DNA from: Marinobacter sp. SS5-14b
GTDB taxonomy: Bacteria; Pseudomonadota; Gammaproteobacteria; Pseudomonadales; Oleiphilaceae
Direction: 5' to 3'
DNA: 64,000 nucleotides
Assembly (NCBI RefSeq): GCF_030541005.1
Contig: NZ_JASSVM010000002.1
Span: 186,001 to 250,000 of the forward strand
Below are positions 12,425 to 22,121 of this stretch, piece by piece (position 1 is the first letter of the stretch; every line of letters starts with the position of its first letter). Position numbers and translations under genes: made by a program. The notes beneath the pieces are model-generated. The model was not told the DNA's origin and made no database searches. It worked only from the letters and a program-made list of their open reading frames with translations.

Positions 12425-13627
12425 TCAGTAGACGCGCTTGCCTGAGCACCACACGGATTCGATCAGCGGTTGTTCACCACATTCACTCACCAGTACCAGA
12501 TCCGCCCGCTTACCCACCTCGATGGAACCCCGATCCTGCAATCCAGCGCAGCGAGCCGGTACCGCGGTGACGGTGCCAATGGCCCTGGGAAGATCATAGT
12601 CATTGGTGTCCATGCGGGCCAGGCGGAACGCGGCGTCGAGCATACTGGCCGGGTAGTAGTCGGAAGACAGAATATCGAGTACGCCTTCTTCCGCCAGCGC
12701 GGCGGCGGCGATGTTACCGGAATGGGAGCCGCCCCGAACAACATTGGGTGCGCCCATCATCACCATCATGCCGCGCTGATGAGAGGCGCGGGCAGCCTCC
12801 AGCGTGGTCGGAAATTCCGCAATGTTCATCCCGAAACCGGCGGATTCGTCGACATGATCGACGGTCGCATCATCGTGGCTGGCCATGGGGATGCCCCGGG
12901 CCTGACAGATGGCGGCAATCGCCTTGCGGTAGCGATCGCTGAATTGCCGGCTGTCTTCCTGACGGGTGACGATGAACTCTTCCATCTGGGCAGCACTCAG
13001 GCAGTGCTTGCCCATGTAGTATTCCCGGTATTTGTCGAGATTGACGAACTGCCGCTGCCCCGGTGAGTGGTCCATGATGGACACCAGTTGCAGCATGGGC
13101 TGATCCACCAGGGACTGGAACATGTCCAGCGCATCCCGGTGGCTGACCTCACACCTCAGGTGCAGAAAGTGGTCTGCCCTCAGCATGTTGTCCCGTTTGC
13201 AGAGCGCCAGGGCATTCACCATGGTCTCGAGGGTTTTCAGGCGCGTGCTGCCAGCGACAACATCTCCCACCGAGATGGCATCAAACACGGTGGTAATACC
13301 CGAGGCGACAATCTGGGCATCATGGGTAATGACCGACGGTACCGAAGGCCAGAGTACCCCCGGCCTTGGCGAGATATGTTTTTCCAGATTATCGGTGTGC
13401 AGTTCCACCATGCCCGGCATCAATATCGAGGCCCCGCAATCGAGTGCGCCGGCCACCTGTGAGCGGCCCCGTGCGATGTCGTCAATCTTGCCGTCACGGA
13501 CATGCACGGTTCCGTCAAAGATGTCGTTCTCGGTGACCACCCGGGCGTTGGTTAACACCATCGAGTCCGCCCGCCCGAAGCGGCTGCCGGAACGGGTTTC
13601 AACGGGGTTCAAATCCATCACGCTCAT
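12425..13627 (-). CDS. phnM: Alpha-D-ribose 1-methylphosphonate 5-triphosphate diphosphatase
   Basis: Amidohydrolase-superfamily enzyme that removes pyrophosphate from the 5-triphosphate intermediate in C-P lyase catabolism. The 400-residue product has the metal-binding [13 protein letters not shown] region (about residues 70-82) and the downstream SHDDAT motif (about 250). It starts inside the stop of phnL (ATGA overlap at 13624-13627). The N-terminus is about 20 residues longer than some homologs, so an internal start at MVLTNARVV is possible, but the ATGA overlap favours the chosen one. Confidence 0.94.
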   Translation of the reverse strand: MSVMDLNPVETRSGSRFGRADSMVLTNARVVTENDIFDGTVHVRDGKIDDIARGRSQVAGALDCGASILMPGMVELHTDNLEKHISPRPGVLWPSVPSVITHDAQIVASGITTVFDAISVGDVVAGSTRLKTLETMVNALALCKRDNMLRADHFLHLRCEVSHRDALDMFQSLVDQPMLQLVSIMDHSPGQRQFVNLDKYREYYMGKHCLSAAQMEEFIVTRQEDSRQFSDRYRKAIAAICQARGIPMASHDDATVDHVDESAGFGMNIAEFPTTLEAARASHQRGMMVMMGAPNVVRGGSHSGNIAAAALAEEGVLDILSSDYYPASMLDAAFRLARMDTNDYDLPRAIGTVTAVPARCAGLQDRGSIEVGKRADLVLVSECGEQPLIESVWCSGKRVY

Positions 13628-14343
13628 GCCTGTGTCTCCTCTGCTGCAACGTGCGTTTTTCGGGCGCTCAGTGCGATGGCACGGTCGGCAACCCGGTTTC
13701 TGACATCGGCGTCGTGGAAAATGCCGACAATGGCCGAGCCCCGGTTTCGGGCGCCCCGAATCAGGTCCACCACGACATCCCGGTTACCGGCATCCAGTGA
13801 CGCGGTTGGCTCATCCAGCAACAGCACCGGGTAATCCACCACAAAACCCCGGGCGATGTTCACCCGCTGTTGTTCGCCGCCGCTGAAGGTCGATGGCGCA
13901 AGGCTCCAAAGCCGCTCCGGGATGTTCAGCCTGGTCAGCAGATCCTGGGCCCGGGCCAGGCTGTCTTCGCGGCTGACTCCCAGGCGGCGGGCCGGCTCCA
14001 TCACCACATCAAGTGTGGAAACCCGGGGAATCACCCGCAGAAACTGGCTGACATAGCCGATGGTGTGTTTTCGAACATCGATCACATCCCTGGGCAAGGC
14101 GCTGACCAGGTCTATTTCTGAATCATTGTGGCGAATCCAGACTCGGCCGCATTCCGGCTTATAGTTGGCGTACAGGGAGCGCAGCAAAGTGCTCTTGCCC
14201 GAGCCAGACGGCCCATCCAGCACCACACATTCGCCCCGGGCAACGCTGAAACTTACCTGGTTGAGCACCTGGTAAGACACGCCGCCCTGGTTGTGCAGGG
14301 TGAAGCCCTTGCACAGGTTGTCTACACGGATCATTGCAGTCAT
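13624..14343 (-). CDS. phnL: C-P lyase ABC-type subunit PhnL
   Basis: ABC-fold ATPase associated with the carbon-phosphorus lyase complex; needed for forming the ribose 1-methylphosphonate triphosphate, though not as a transporter. The 239-residue protein contains Walker [12 protein letters not shown], the signature [15 protein letters not shown] and Walker [13 protein letters not shown]. It lies between phnK (29 bases upstream) and phnM (4-base overlap). Confidence 0.94.
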   Translation of the reverse strand: MTAMIRVDNLCKGFTLHNQGGVSYQVLNQVSFSVARGECVVLDGPSGSGKSTLLRSLYANYKPECGRVWIRHNDSEIDLVSALPRDVIDVRKHTIGYVSQFLRVIPRVSTLDVVMEPARRLGVSREDSLARAQDLLTRLNIPERLWSLAPSTFSGGEQQRVNIARGFVVDYPVLLLDEPTASLDAGNRDVVVDLIRGARNRGSAIVGIFHDADVRNRVADRAIALSARKTHVAAEETQA

Positions 14344-14372
14344 GGTTTGAAGTCTCTCTCCGTCGTCGCCGA

Positions 14373-15176
14373 TCAGTTGCCCAGTACCGAGGACACCAGC
14401 AGCTGGGTGTAGGGGTGGCGCGGATCATCCAGCACCTGATCGGTCAGGCCGTGCTCTACCACCTTGCCCTGCTTCATCACCATCAGGCGGTGAGACAGCA
14501 GTCTTGCGACCGCCAGATCGTGAGTTACCAGCACCACAGCCAGGCCCAGATCCATCACCAGGTTGCGCAACAGGTCCAACAGCCGGGCCTGCACGGAGAC
14601 ATCCAGCCCACCCGTGGGTTCATCCATGAACACCAGCCGCGGGCTGGTCACCAGGTTGCGGGCAATTTGCAGCCGTTGCTGCATGCCACCCGAGAAAGTA
14701 CGCGGCGTGTCGTTGATCCGGGCCGGGTCTATCTCAACCTCCCGCAGCCAGCTTTCACCGGCTTCCCGCAGCTGACCGTAGTGCCGACATCCCACGGCCA
14801 TCAGCCGTTCACCGATATTGGCACCAGCGCTGACACCCATGCGCAGACCGTCCCGGGCATGCTGGTGCACGACACCCCACTCGGTACGCAATAAACTGCG
14901 GCGATCACTTTCCGGGATGTTGTAGAGATCCAGCTCCCGATCATCACGATTGCGATACAGCACCCTACCCTCGTCCGGCATCAGCGCACCGGACAGGCAA
15001 CCCAGCAGAGTGGTTTTACCGGAGCCCGACTCGCCCACGATCCCCAGCACTTCACCGGGATAGAGATCAAAATCCACGCCATCCACACCTTTGCCGGGTG
15101 CATAGAGTTTGCGAACCCCCTGAACCTGAAGCAGCGGTGTCGCTTCTTCCGGCAACGCCTGTGCTGCCTGAATCAT
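14373..15176 (-). CDS. phnK: C-P lyase ABC-type subunit PhnK
   Basis: ABC-fold subunit that docks on the PhnGHIJ core complex. Started at the ATG at 15174-15176 ([11 protein letters not shown]) it is 267 residues and overlaps the phnJ stop by four bases (ATGA). The open frame extends 22 codons further, into phnJ, but that extension is not needed. Walker [17 protein letters not shown], signature [15 protein letters not shown] and Walker [13 protein letters not shown] are present. PhnK and PhnL are similar ABC modules side by side, the usual arrangement. Confidence 0.94.
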   Translation of the reverse strand: MIQAAQALPEEATPLLQVQGVRKLYAPGKGVDGVDFDLYPGEVLGIVGESGSGKTTLLGCLSGALMPDEGRVLYRNRDDRELDLYNIPESDRRSLLRTEWGVVHQHARDGLRMGVSAGANIGERLMAVGCRHYGQLREAGESWLREVEIDPARINDTPRTFSGGMQQRLQIARNLVTSPRLVFMDEPTGGLDVSVQARLLDLLRNLVMDLGLAVVLVTHDLAVARLLSHRLMVMKQGKVVEHGLTDQVLDDPRHPYTQLLVSSVLGN

Positions 15177-16057
15177 GGGTAGGCCTCCTGTTTTTTGGGT
15201 GTTGTGTGTTGCCGCTGACGGCAATAGTCGGTGTCTGAGCAAACGTATATTCGGCCGCCCTGATCGTTGGTGATGACCTCGTCCAGAAACGATTCCGTCG
15301 CTCCGCAGAATTCACAGCTTTCGTCCCAGCGCTGGATTTCAAAGGGATGATCTTCAAAATCCAGACTGCGCACGCGGGTAAAGGGAGGCACCGCGTAAAT
15401 CCGTTTTTCCCGGCCTGCCCCGAACAGCTGCAGCGCAGGACTGTCGTCCATTTTCGGGTTATCGAACTTGGGAATCGGGGACGGGTCCATCACGTAGTGG
15501 TCATTGACCTTCACCGGGTAGGCGTAGGTGGTGGCAATGTGGCCGTGCCGGGCAATGTCTTCGTACAGTTTTACGTGCATCACGCCGTATTCCTGCAGGG
15601 CGTGCATGGTGCGGGTCTCCACTTCCCGGGGCTCAATGAAGCGCAGCGGGTCGGGAATGGGTACCTGATACACCAGAATCTGGCCAGCCTGCAGCGGTGT
15701 TTCCGGAATCCGGTGACGGGTCTGAATGACACTCGCCTCGGTGGTCAGCTCAGTGGTTTTCACGCCGGCCGTGCGGGCAAAGAAGCGGCGGATGCTGACT
15801 GCGTTGGTGGTGTCGTCAGCCCCCTGATCAATCACTTTCAGGGTATCGTCCTGGCCAATCACCGTGGCAGTAACCTGCATACCACCGGTACCCCAGCCAT
15901 AGGGCAAAGGCATTTCCCGGCCACCAAAAGGCACCTGGTAGCCAGGAATGGCCACTGCTTTCAGCAGCCCTCGCCGGATCATGCGTTTGGTCTGTTCGTC
16001 CAGGTAGGCAAAGTTGTAGCCACCTGCATCAATACTGTTTGCCAGCTGGGTACTCAT
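15173..16057 (-). CDS. phnJ: Alpha-D-ribose 1-methylphosphonate 5-phosphate C-P lyase (radical SAM)
   Basis: The radical SAM enzyme that breaks the carbon-phosphorus bond, releasing methane or another alkane and the cyclic ribose phosphate. The 294-residue protein carries four cysteines spaced C-x2-C-x21-C-x5-C (Cys248, 251, 273, 279), matching E. coli Cys241, 244, 266 and 272 with a constant offset of seven, so the 4Fe-4S cluster and the catalytic cysteine are intact. It is coupled to phnI upstream and phnK downstream by four-base ATGA overlaps. Confidence 0.96.
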   Translation of the reverse strand: MSTQLANSIDAGGYNFAYLDEQTKRMIRRGLLKAVAIPGYQVPFGGREMPLPYGWGTGGMQVTATVIGQDDTLKVIDQGADDTTNAVSIRRFFARTAGVKTTELTTEASVIQTRHRIPETPLQAGQILVYQVPIPDPLRFIEPREVETRTMHALQEYGVMHVKLYEDIARHGHIATTYAYPVKVNDHYVMDPSPIPKFDNPKMDDSPALQLFGAGREKRIYAVPPFTRVRSLDFEDHPFEIQRWDESCEFCGATESFLDEVITNDQGGRIYVCSDTDYCRQRQHTTPKKQEAYP

Positions 16058-17208
16058 GCTTCCGACTCCTGTTTCGACTCGCTGCTGACCTGCCCGGATG
16101 ACGGGCTCCGTTGCTCCGACCGCTGCTGAAACTCCCGCCGGAGCTGGCGCAACAGCACCAGTTCGGACTGGAAATCCACGTAATGGGGCAGCTTCAGATG
16201 GGAGACAAAGCCGGAAGAATCCAGGTTGTCGCAGTGGGACAGCACGAACTCTTCATCCTGGGCCGGCGTGCTCAGTTCCTCCCCCAGCTCCCGGGCACGC
16301 AGGGCCCGGTCCACCAGCGCCATGGCCATGACCTTGCGCTCGGACTGACCAAAGCCCAGCCCGTAGCCCCGGGTGAACCGCGGTGCTTCGGTCTGGTTGC
16401 CGCCAAACTGGTTGATCATGTCGCATTCAGTGATCTCGATGTCTCCGATAACCACCGGAAAGCCAAGCTCCTCCGGCGCGATTTCAACCGCTGCCTGGCC
16501 ATAGCGGATCTCCCCGGCAAACGGGTGATTGCGGCCATAGCCACGCTGGGTGGAGTAACCCAGCGCCAGCAAAAAGCCTTCATCACCCCGGGCCAGCGCC
16601 TGCAGCCGAACGCTGCGATCAGCCGGGTAGCTGAGCGGATCACGGGTGATGTCGCCGGGCTCCGGGTCCTGATTGCCCGGGCTCTGTTCAGTTTGACCGT
16701 CCGGCCCCTCGATCAGGCCTTCACGGTTGAGCATTTCGAGCACGCGAGGGCATGCCTCCAGTGGCTCGGTTGCCGGCTCCGGGCCTTGCGGCGCGTCGCC
16801 ATTGGCCATCAGGGTGAAATCCAGCAGGCGATGGGTGTAGTCGTAGGTTGGCCCCAACACCTGGCCACCGGGCACATCCTTGTAGGCGGCCGATATCCGC
16901 CGCTGAATCGTCATGGTGCGGGTGTCCAGCGGGCAGGTGTACAGAAACCTGGGCAAGGTGTTGCGATAGGCGCGGACCAGAAAGACCGCCTCAACCACAT
17001 CACCACTGGCCTGCTTGAGCGCCAGCGCGGCCAGTTCCGGGTCATACAGCGAGCCTTCGGTCATCACCCGGTCGACCGCCAATCGCATCTGGCTGCGGAT
17101 TTGTGATACCGACAATTCTCCGGTTTCCTTCGGCCCTCGCCGACGTTCTGCCAGCCACTGATGGGCGGCATCGATGGCTTGTTCTCCGCCTTTAACTGCA
17201 ACGTACAT
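16054..17208 (-). CDS. phnI: C-P lyase core subunit PhnI
   Basis: Nucleosidase subunit of the core complex: with PhnG, H and L it attaches phosphonate to the ribose of ATP, displacing adenine. The 384-residue product is close to the E. coli length (354), with a somewhat longer acidic insert near residues 150-190. It shows the TMTIQRRISAAYKDVPGGQ region typical of PhnI. It overlaps phnJ by four bases and starts one base past the phnH stop. Confidence 0.94.
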   Translation of the reverse strand: MYVAVKGGEQAIDAAHQWLAERRRGPKETGELSVSQIRSQMRLAVDRVMTEGSLYDPELAALALKQASGDVVEAVFLVRAYRNTLPRFLYTCPLDTRTMTIQRRISAAYKDVPGGQVLGPTYDYTHRLLDFTLMANGDAPQGPEPATEPLEACPRVLEMLNREGLIEGPDGQTEQSPGNQDPEPGDITRDPLSYPADRSVRLQALARGDEGFLLALGYSTQRGYGRNHPFAGEIRYGQAAVEIAPEELGFPVVIGDIEITECDMINQFGGNQTEAPRFTRGYGLGFGQSERKVMAMALVDRALRARELGEELSTPAQDEEFVLSHCDNLDSSGFVSHLKLPHYVDFQSELVLLRQLRREFQQRSEQRSPSSGQVSSESKQESEA

Positions 17209-17209
17209 A

Positions 17210-17875
17210 TCAGTGCTCCTGTCCGATGAGGGTGGCCCGGGTGGTTCGGGGCAACGCCATCAACTGGTTGCCACAGGTGAGGATCAGGTCGACACCACAG
17301 GGAAATAATGCGTGGTTGTCCGCCAGCCGCTGCATCCAACCGGCATCAAATCCATCGATGCGAACCCGGCGCTGCTGGCGGATACCCGGCCCCTCAAGCA
17401 CCAGCTCACTGCGCTCTTCACCGCAGTTTTCACCACGCTCTGCATCCAAACCGCGCACCTCCACGATGACCGTGGCTGAGCGATCCGGATACTCGAAGGT
17501 GCCCTGGTTAAAGGCCGCCAGTGAGCAGTCGCCATTTGCAGTGATCAAGGCAAACGCGGCCTTGTCTAAACGGTGGGCAATACCACAGCCACAATGGAAC
17601 CGGAGGGAGTTAACCACCGCCGCACTGGCAAGTTCAGGTTGCAGCCACAGCGGCGTTTCCTGATCCAGCAGTGCCAGGCAAATCTGATAGGCTGCGGAGG
17701 ACAAAGGCGCGGGCGCATTGCCGGGCTCCAGGCTGTGCACGGTGCCCGGTTCCGCCATGGCCGCCAGAACACGGCGAAACACCTGTTGCGCCTGGTGCGT
17801 GCTATCGGCAAAGCCGTCACAAAGGCCGTCCAGAGCGACAGCCGTCATTGTTTGTGCCGTCGTGGTCATGATCAC
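17210..17875 (-). CDS. phnH: C-P lyase core subunit PhnH
   Basis: Structural subunit of the PhnGHIJ core with a PLP-transferase-like fold that lacks cofactor. The 221-residue protein shows the family features FRRVLAAMAEPGT near the N-terminus (residues 32-44) and FPCGVDLILTC near the C-terminus. It starts within the phnG stop (four-base overlap). An alternative start two codons in (MTTTAQ) is possible. Confidence 0.93.
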   Translation of the reverse strand: MIMTTTAQTMTAVALDGLCDGFADSTHQAQQVFRRVLAAMAEPGTVHSLEPGNAPAPLSSAAYQICLALLDQETPLWLQPELASAAVVNSLRFHCGCGIAHRLDKAAFALITANGDCSLAAFNQGTFEYPDRSATVIVEVRGLDAERGENCGEERSELVLEGPGIRQQRRVRIDGFDAGWMQRLADNHALFPCGVDLILTCGNQLMALPRTTRATLIGQEH

Positions 17876-18330
17876 TCTCCCCGAACCATGGTCATGAAAT
17901 TCACGCGGGTAGCTGCGGCTTTACAGGACTCCGCCCTGCGCGCTGCCAGCCACTCGTTGTGAAGTGGCTCAATCACCGTTGTCTGAAGCCCGGCGTTGTC
18001 CTGCAATAAGGCATCAAACACCGCGGCCAACTCGGCATGCCTGCGACTGCGGCCCTGGACATACCCAAAGCCCCGCGTACCTGTGGCCAGCTCAATCACA
18101 CACCGGGTGAGCGTGGTTTCACCCAGATTGAAAGGGTTGCCGGTGCCGCCGGTTCGGCCGCGCACCATGGCCAGACCGATTTCCGGTGCCCGTAGGTGGC
18201 GATAATCAGGGCGGCCGACAGCCTTCAGATGCTGCTCCAGACCGTCTTCATCAGCCCTGGCCAGCACACTCATCCAGTGCTGGCGCGCGGCGACCTCTGT
18301 GCTCAACGAGGCGGTGTTATCAATGCTCAT
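17872..18330 (-). CDS. phnG: C-P lyase core subunit PhnG
   Basis: Small core subunit required with PhnHIL for the nucleosidase step. The 152 residues include the conserved R-x-GGTGNPFNLGE stretch (about residues 58-70) and GFGYVQGRSRRHAE (about 87-100). The gene overlaps the end of phnF by four bases and the start of phnH by four bases, so all genes from phnF to phnJ are translationally linked. Confidence 0.94.
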   Translation of the reverse strand: MSIDNTASLSTEVAARQHWMSVLARADEDGLEQHLKAVGRPDYRHLRAPEIGLAMVRGRTGGTGNPFNLGETTLTRCVIELATGTRGFGYVQGRSRRHAELAAVFDALLQDNAGLQTTVIEPLHNEWLAARRAESCKAAATRVNFMTMVRGE

Positions 18331-19058
18331 GACGAAGGCTCTCCTTCCGGTGTCAGGTTCTGTCTGGGTTCAATCTTGTACTCGAAACAATCCGCCCGGC
18401 TGCGGGAAACGCTGTACTCCACCAGCGCTCCGGTGCGGGTGCAGAGGTTGTTGGAGCAAATTTTCAGCAACGGCATGTTGCGGGGGTACCGCAGCAGCAG
18501 GGATTCCTGGCGGGACGGCATGCCAGCGGAGATCAGCCCCTGCCTGCGGGTCAGCTGAAAGCCATAGCGGGCCTCCAGCAGTTCGTGCAGAGAGCCGCCC
18601 TGGTAGTGCTGATCCAGGCCCGGACAATGCTCGGTAGGCAGGTAGTGGCTGATCAGTGTGACCGGCTTGCCATCGATGCAGCGCAGGGTGTCGATCTGAA
18701 ATACCTCGGTGCCGGGTTGTACCCACATTTTGCGGGCCAGCGCATCGTCTGCTCTGAGAAGACCGCGCCCGGTAATACGGGATTCGGAGTGGTGGCCCAT
18801 GGCTTCCACCGATTCACTGAAACGGCCCCGGGCGCCGATCCGGTACTGCAGGGAATGCTCCAGTACCAGCGTGCCCTTACCCTGTTGGCGCAGGACCATT
18901 CCGGCCTGAACCAGCTCATCAATGGCCCGCCGCACGGTGTGGCGGTTGATGGCAAAGCGCTGTGCCAGTTGAATTTCGGAGGGGAGATAGTCTCCGCTGT
19001 GGAGTTTTTCCCGGATCTCCGTTTCCAGGGCACGCGCCACATCCTGATAAATGGCCAT
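18327..19058 (-). CDS. phnF: GntR/HutC-family transcriptional regulator PhnF
   Basis: Repressor-type regulator with an N-terminal winged helix (RFAINRHTVRRAIDELVQAG, residues about 30-50) and a C-terminal UTRA ligand domain. The 243-residue length is normal for the HutC subfamily. It is the first gene of the phnFGHIJKLMNP operon, preceded by an AAGGAAG ribosome site and, 17 bases before the start codon, a perfect HutC-type palindrome (19075-19086). A near-copy of that site lies upstream of phnC. Autoregulation and co-control of the transporter are therefore inferred. Confidence 0.93.
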   Translation of the reverse strand: MAIYQDVARALETEIREKLHSGDYLPSEIQLAQRFAINRHTVRRAIDELVQAGMVLRQQGKGTLVLEHSLQYRIGARGRFSESVEAMGHHSESRITGRGLLRADDALARKMWVQPGTEVFQIDTLRCIDGKPVTLISHYLPTEHCPGLDQHYQGGSLHELLEARYGFQLTRRQGLISAGMPSRQESLLLRYPRNMPLLKICSNNLCTRTGALVEYSVSRSRADCFEYKIEPRQNLTPEGEPSS

Positions 19059-19074
19059 GGTTGTTCTTCCTTAC

Positions 19075-19086
19075 TTGTCTAGACAA
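19075..19086. promoter_or_regulatory. Probable PhnF operator (perfect palindrome)
   Basis: TTGTCTAGACAA is a perfect 12-base palindrome 17 bases upstream of the phnF start. Its core GTCTAGAC fits the HutC-subfamily operator pattern GTMTAKAC. It directly precedes the phnF ribosome site, so bound repressor would block transcription of the catabolic operon. Confidence 0.75.
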
Positions 19087-19102
19087 CTGGTGCAGGCGAA
19101 AG

Positions 19103-19118
19103 GGCCCGTTTCCGGGCC
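19103..19118 (-). terminator. Hairpin between phnE and phnF
   Basis: GGCCCG and CGGGCC form a six-base-pair GC stem; on the minus strand the loop is GAAA, a stable tetraloop. It is followed only by CTTTCG, so it would be a weak terminator or an mRNA-protecting hairpin behind phnE rather than a full stop. Confidence 0.4.
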
Positions 19119-19139
19119 ATGTCTTCGCTGTTGCCGCCC

Positions 19140-19937
19140 TCAGATAAACCGTTTTCTGATCCACTGGGAGGCAATATCCAGAGCCGTCACCACCACGATG
19201 ATCACAATCATCACGGCGCAGGTCTGGGCGAACATGAAACCGCGCATGCTTTCCCACAGAATCACCCCGATACCACCGGCACCCACCATGCCGACCACCG
19301 TGGCCGACCGAACATTGGATTCGAAGCGGTACAGGGAGTAGGAGATCCACAGCGGCATCACCTGGGGAATCACCCCGAAAATGATTTCCTGAAGACTGGT
19401 GGCACCGGTAGCACGCACGCCTTCCACCGGGCCCGGATCAATAGCTTCGACCGCCTCGGAAAACAGCTTGGCCAGCACCCCGGTGGTGTGAATAAACAAC
19501 GCCATCACCCCGGCAAAGGGCCCAAGACCCACCGCCACCACAAACAACATGGCAAACACCATTTCGTTGATCGCGCGGCTGGCATCCATCAACCGGCGCA
19601 CCGGCTGGCAGACCCACCAGGGCACCAGGTTCTCGGATGACAGAATGGCGAACGGAATGGCAAAAATAATGGCAAGGAAGGTGCCCCAGATCGCAATCTG
19701 AACCGTGGTGACCATTTCAGAGAAGTAGTACCGCCATTCGCTGAAATCCGGCGGGAAGAAATCGCCCAGGAAGGTCGCCATGTTATCGGCGTCGTTCCAG
19801 AGCGCCTGGGGTTTCATTTCAGCACCACCCCAGGACCAGGCCAGCGCGGCCAGGAACAGCCCCCAGCCAAACAGCTTCATCCAGCTGTTGCCCGGTGGGA
19901 TGGCGGTGATTTCAGGTTGTGCGGAAGCAGTTTGCAT
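19140..19937 (-). CDS. phnE: Phosphonate ABC transporter permease
   Basis: Inner-membrane permease of the PhnCDE importer. The 265-residue product has about five to six membrane segments and the permease loop [19 protein letters not shown] (about residues 160-178) that contacts the ATPase. Only one phnE copy is present. It follows phnD after a 74-base gap holding a stable hairpin. Confidence 0.95.
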   Translation of the reverse strand: MQTASAQPEITAIPPGNSWMKLFGWGLFLAALAWSWGGAEMKPQALWNDADNMATFLGDFFPPDFSEWRYYFSEMVTTVQIAIWGTFLAIIFAIPFAILSSENLVPWWVCQPVRRLMDASRAINEMVFAMLFVVAVGLGPFAGVMALFIHTTGVLAKLFSEAVEAIDPGPVEGVRATGATSLQEIIFGVIPQVMPLWISYSLYRFESNVRSATVVGMVGAGGIGVILWESMRGFMFAQTCAVMIVIIVVVTALDIASQWIRKRFI

Positions 19938-19978
19938 AGTGTTTCCGGATCAGTCAGAAGAGTCAGACAGTAAGCGCA

Positions 19979-20005
19979 CCGGCAGGAGGCAATGCCCCCT
20001 GCCGG
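19979..20005 (-). repeat. Intercistronic hairpin between phnD and phnE
   Basis: CCGGCAGG at 19979-19986 pairs with CCTGCCGG at 19998-20005, with two further GG/CC pairs inside, leaving a short loop. There is no U-run on the minus strand. It sits 7 bases after the phnD stop, a position where such hairpins often protect the mRNA of highly expressed binding proteins. Confidence 0.55.
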
Positions 20006-20011
20006 ACAACT

Positions 20012-21016
20012 TTATTTGGCAGCAGCCTGCTGCTTTTCGATCAGCGCGGCGCGGCGGTCCAGTTCCTTCAACTCGTTGTTGATGGTCGACAACCGGGCCT
20101 TGTCGGATTCGCTCGGGTTCTCCGCGCTCTCCAGCGTGGCTTTTTCCTTGAACAGGGCCAGCTGGCGGATCGGAATCAGCTGATCGTTGCTGGATGCCTT
20201 GAATGGCGCCCATTGCAGGCCTGCCAGCACTTCCTTCTCACGGGCATCTTCGGTGCCATAGCTGAAAATGAAGTTACTGATGCGCTGCTTGGTTTCATCC
20301 GGCAGGTTCTTGCGCCAGACCAGCGGGTCCGATGGAATCAGGGGGGATTTCCAGATCACCTTCAGCTTTTCGGCTTTTTCGGGCTGGGTTTCCTTAAGCC
20401 GGCCATAGCTTTCGGTGTTGAACGTTGCAACATCCAGCTGCTTGTTCGCGACGGCCAGTGCGTTGGTTTCATGGCTGGAATTCAATGTGCGCTTGAAGGC
20501 ACTCTTGGCATCGACACCGTTCATGGCGAACACGTAGTAGCCGGGTACCAGAAAGCCGGAAGTCGAGTTGGGATCACCGTTACCAAAGGTCAGTTCACCG
20601 GCGCGGGCCAACACGTCTTCGACCGAGTTCAGGCGGTCGTCGTCCTGATGGGCGATGAGCAGGGACCAGTAGCCCGGGTTGCCACTGACATCCACGGTCT
20701 GGGCGAAGATTTCACCACCGGCGCGATCAACAGCCTCCATAGCCGATTTGTTGCCGTACCAGGCCACATCGACTTTGTCGAAACGCATGCCTTGAATAAT
20801 CCCGGCGTAATCCGGTGCGAAAAAGGCATTCACTTCCATATCCAGTTGCTTCGACATGTCTTCCAGGAACGGTTCCCAGACAGTGCGAAGGTTCTGGGAC
20901 GATTCCGTGGAGATGATGCCAAAGTTCAGGGTGTCCATTTGCTCTGCCTGAACACCGGCGGCGGCAACGGTAACCGAAGCGGCAACGGTGATGCCGCGAA
21001 TCAGCTGCTTGATCAT
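20012..21016 (-). CDS. phnD: Phosphonate-binding periplasmic protein
   Basis: Substrate-binding protein of the importer. The 334-residue precursor has a signal peptide (MIKQLIRGITVAASVTV..., probable cleavage after VQA at about residue 24). The mature part includes the DVAWYGNKSAMEAVDRAGGE region and DPNSTSGFLVPGYY that line the phosphonate pocket in this family. It is followed by an intercistronic hairpin and phnE. The 45-base gap to phnC is consistent with one phnCDE transcript. Confidence 0.95.
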   Translation of the reverse strand: MIKQLIRGITVAASVTVAAAGVQAEQMDTLNFGIISTESSQNLRTVWEPFLEDMSKQLDMEVNAFFAPDYAGIIQGMRFDKVDVAWYGNKSAMEAVDRAGGEIFAQTVDVSGNPGYWSLLIAHQDDDRLNSVEDVLARAGELTFGNGDPNSTSGFLVPGYYVFAMNGVDAKSAFKRTLNSSHETNALAVANKQLDVATFNTESYGRLKETQPEKAEKLKVIWKSPLIPSDPLVWRKNLPDETKQRISNFIFSYGTEDAREKEVLAGLQWAPFKASSNDQLIPIRQLALFKEKATLESAENPSESDKARLSTINNELKELDRRAALIEKQQAAAK

Positions 21017-21061
21017 GACAGTTCCTCTGTGTGAATGAATATCAATGGCTAAGGTTTGGGA

Positions 21062-21895
21062 CTACTGGGCAAGCGCCAGGCCGCTGACCGGGCGAAGAAC
21101 CCGTTGGCGCGGTGCTGGCAAGCTTTCTTCGTTGAACGAGGTGGTTCCGTAGATCTGGTTCAACAGAACCGGCGTCAGCTCTGAGGCTTTGTCGTCGAAC
21201 AGAATTTCGCCCTGGCGCAAGGCAACAATGCGACTGCAGTAATTACGGGCGTAATCCACCTGATGCAGCGTGACCAGCACGGTTTTGCCATCGTGCTGAT
21301 GAATGTCAGACAAGATATCCATCACGCAACGGGCCGACTCGGGGTCCAGGGAGGCGATTGGCTCGTCGGCCAGAATGACATCCGGTTGTTGCGTGAGGGC
21401 CCGGGCAATGGCGACCCGTTGTTGCTGGCCACCCGAGAGGCAGGAGGCCCGCTGGTGGGCGAAACGCTCCATACCGACCCGTCGAAGGGATTCCATAGCG
21501 AGCGCTCGTTCGTCATCCCTGAAATACCCCAGGGTTCCGCGCCAGGCCGGAATCCGGCCCAGGGTACCGGTCAGTACGTTTTCAATAACGCTCAGTCGGT
21601 TGACCAGATTGAATTGCTGAAAGATATAGCCAATGCGAGCACGGGTCTGACGGATGTTGCCGTTCAGGCGGCCATCGGTTTGCATTGGCTGGCCCAGTAC
21701 CTGAACGCCCCCGGCATTCTGGTCTCCACGGACCAATCCGGTAATGTGCCGCAACAACGTGGACTTGCCGGAACCTGACGGCCCTATCAAACCGACCATT
21801 TCTCCGGCACCGACGTTCAGGTCAATGTTGTGCAGGGCTTTTCCGTTCTTGCCGAACGTCTTGCTCAGGTTGCGGATACGAATGACAGGTTCCAT
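21062..21895 (-). CDS. phnC: Phosphonate ABC transporter ATP-binding protein
   Basis: ATPase of PhnCDE. The ATG at 21893-21895 is chosen, giving 277 residues; it has an AGGAA site seven bases upstream. A GTG at 21949 in frame would add 18 residues but falls only 24 bases from the putative PhnF operator. Walker A GPSGSGKS is at residues 38-45, the signature CLSGGQQQR follows, then Walker [14 protein letters not shown]. First gene of the transporter operon. Confidence 0.95.
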   Translation of the reverse strand: MEPVIRIRNLSKTFGKNGKALHNIDLNVGAGEMVGLIGPSGSGKSTLLRHITGLVRGDQNAGGVQVLGQPMQTDGRLNGNIRQTRARIGYIFQQFNLVNRLSVIENVLTGTLGRIPAWRGTLGYFRDDERALAMESLRRVGMERFAHQRASCLSGGQQQRVAIARALTQQPDVILADEPIASLDPESARCVMDILSDIHQHDGKTVLVTLHQVDYARNYCSRIVALRQGEILFDDKASELTPVLLNQIYGTTSFNEESLPAPRQRVLRPVSGLALAQ

Positions 21896-21972
21896 GCCAG
21901 TTCCTTTTGTGTCTGCAAACGGTTGTTGTCTCAGCCAGCCTTCACCCACAGGCCAGTCACTTTCTGATCAAC

Positions 21973-21984
21973 TTGTGTAGACAT
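21973..21984. promoter_or_regulatory. Probable second PhnF operator, upstream of phnC
   Basis: TTGTGTAGACAT. The 13 bases ACTTGTGTAGACA (21971-21983) differ at a single position from ACTTGTCTAGACA in front of phnF (19073-19085). The shared sequence includes the HutC-type half site GTAGAC. It lies 78 bases upstream of the phnC start and downstream of a Pho-box-like element. Confidence 0.65.
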
Positions 21985-22009
21985 CCTGGTGTCCGGATGT
22001 TGCAGCGGG

Positions 22010-22027
22010 AGGACAATCACATGACGG
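22010..22027 (-). promoter_or_regulatory. Pho-box-like element upstream of phnC
   Basis: On the minus strand CCGTCAT, four bases, TTGTCCT resembles the PhoB direct repeat CTGTCAT-N4-CTGTCAT (11 of 14 conserved positions). It is 115 bases upstream of the phnC start, with the PhnF operator in between. phn transporters are commonly PhoB-activated. The match is imperfect and no convincing -10 box was identified. Confidence 0.4.
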
Positions 22028-22121
22028 TTTCTTGAACCTTGTATTTCAGAAACCGGATGGCTGTAACCGGGCTGACTTGCGGCAACGATATGCTGGTGTC
22101 TTTATTTCACCGGGGCTCAGC

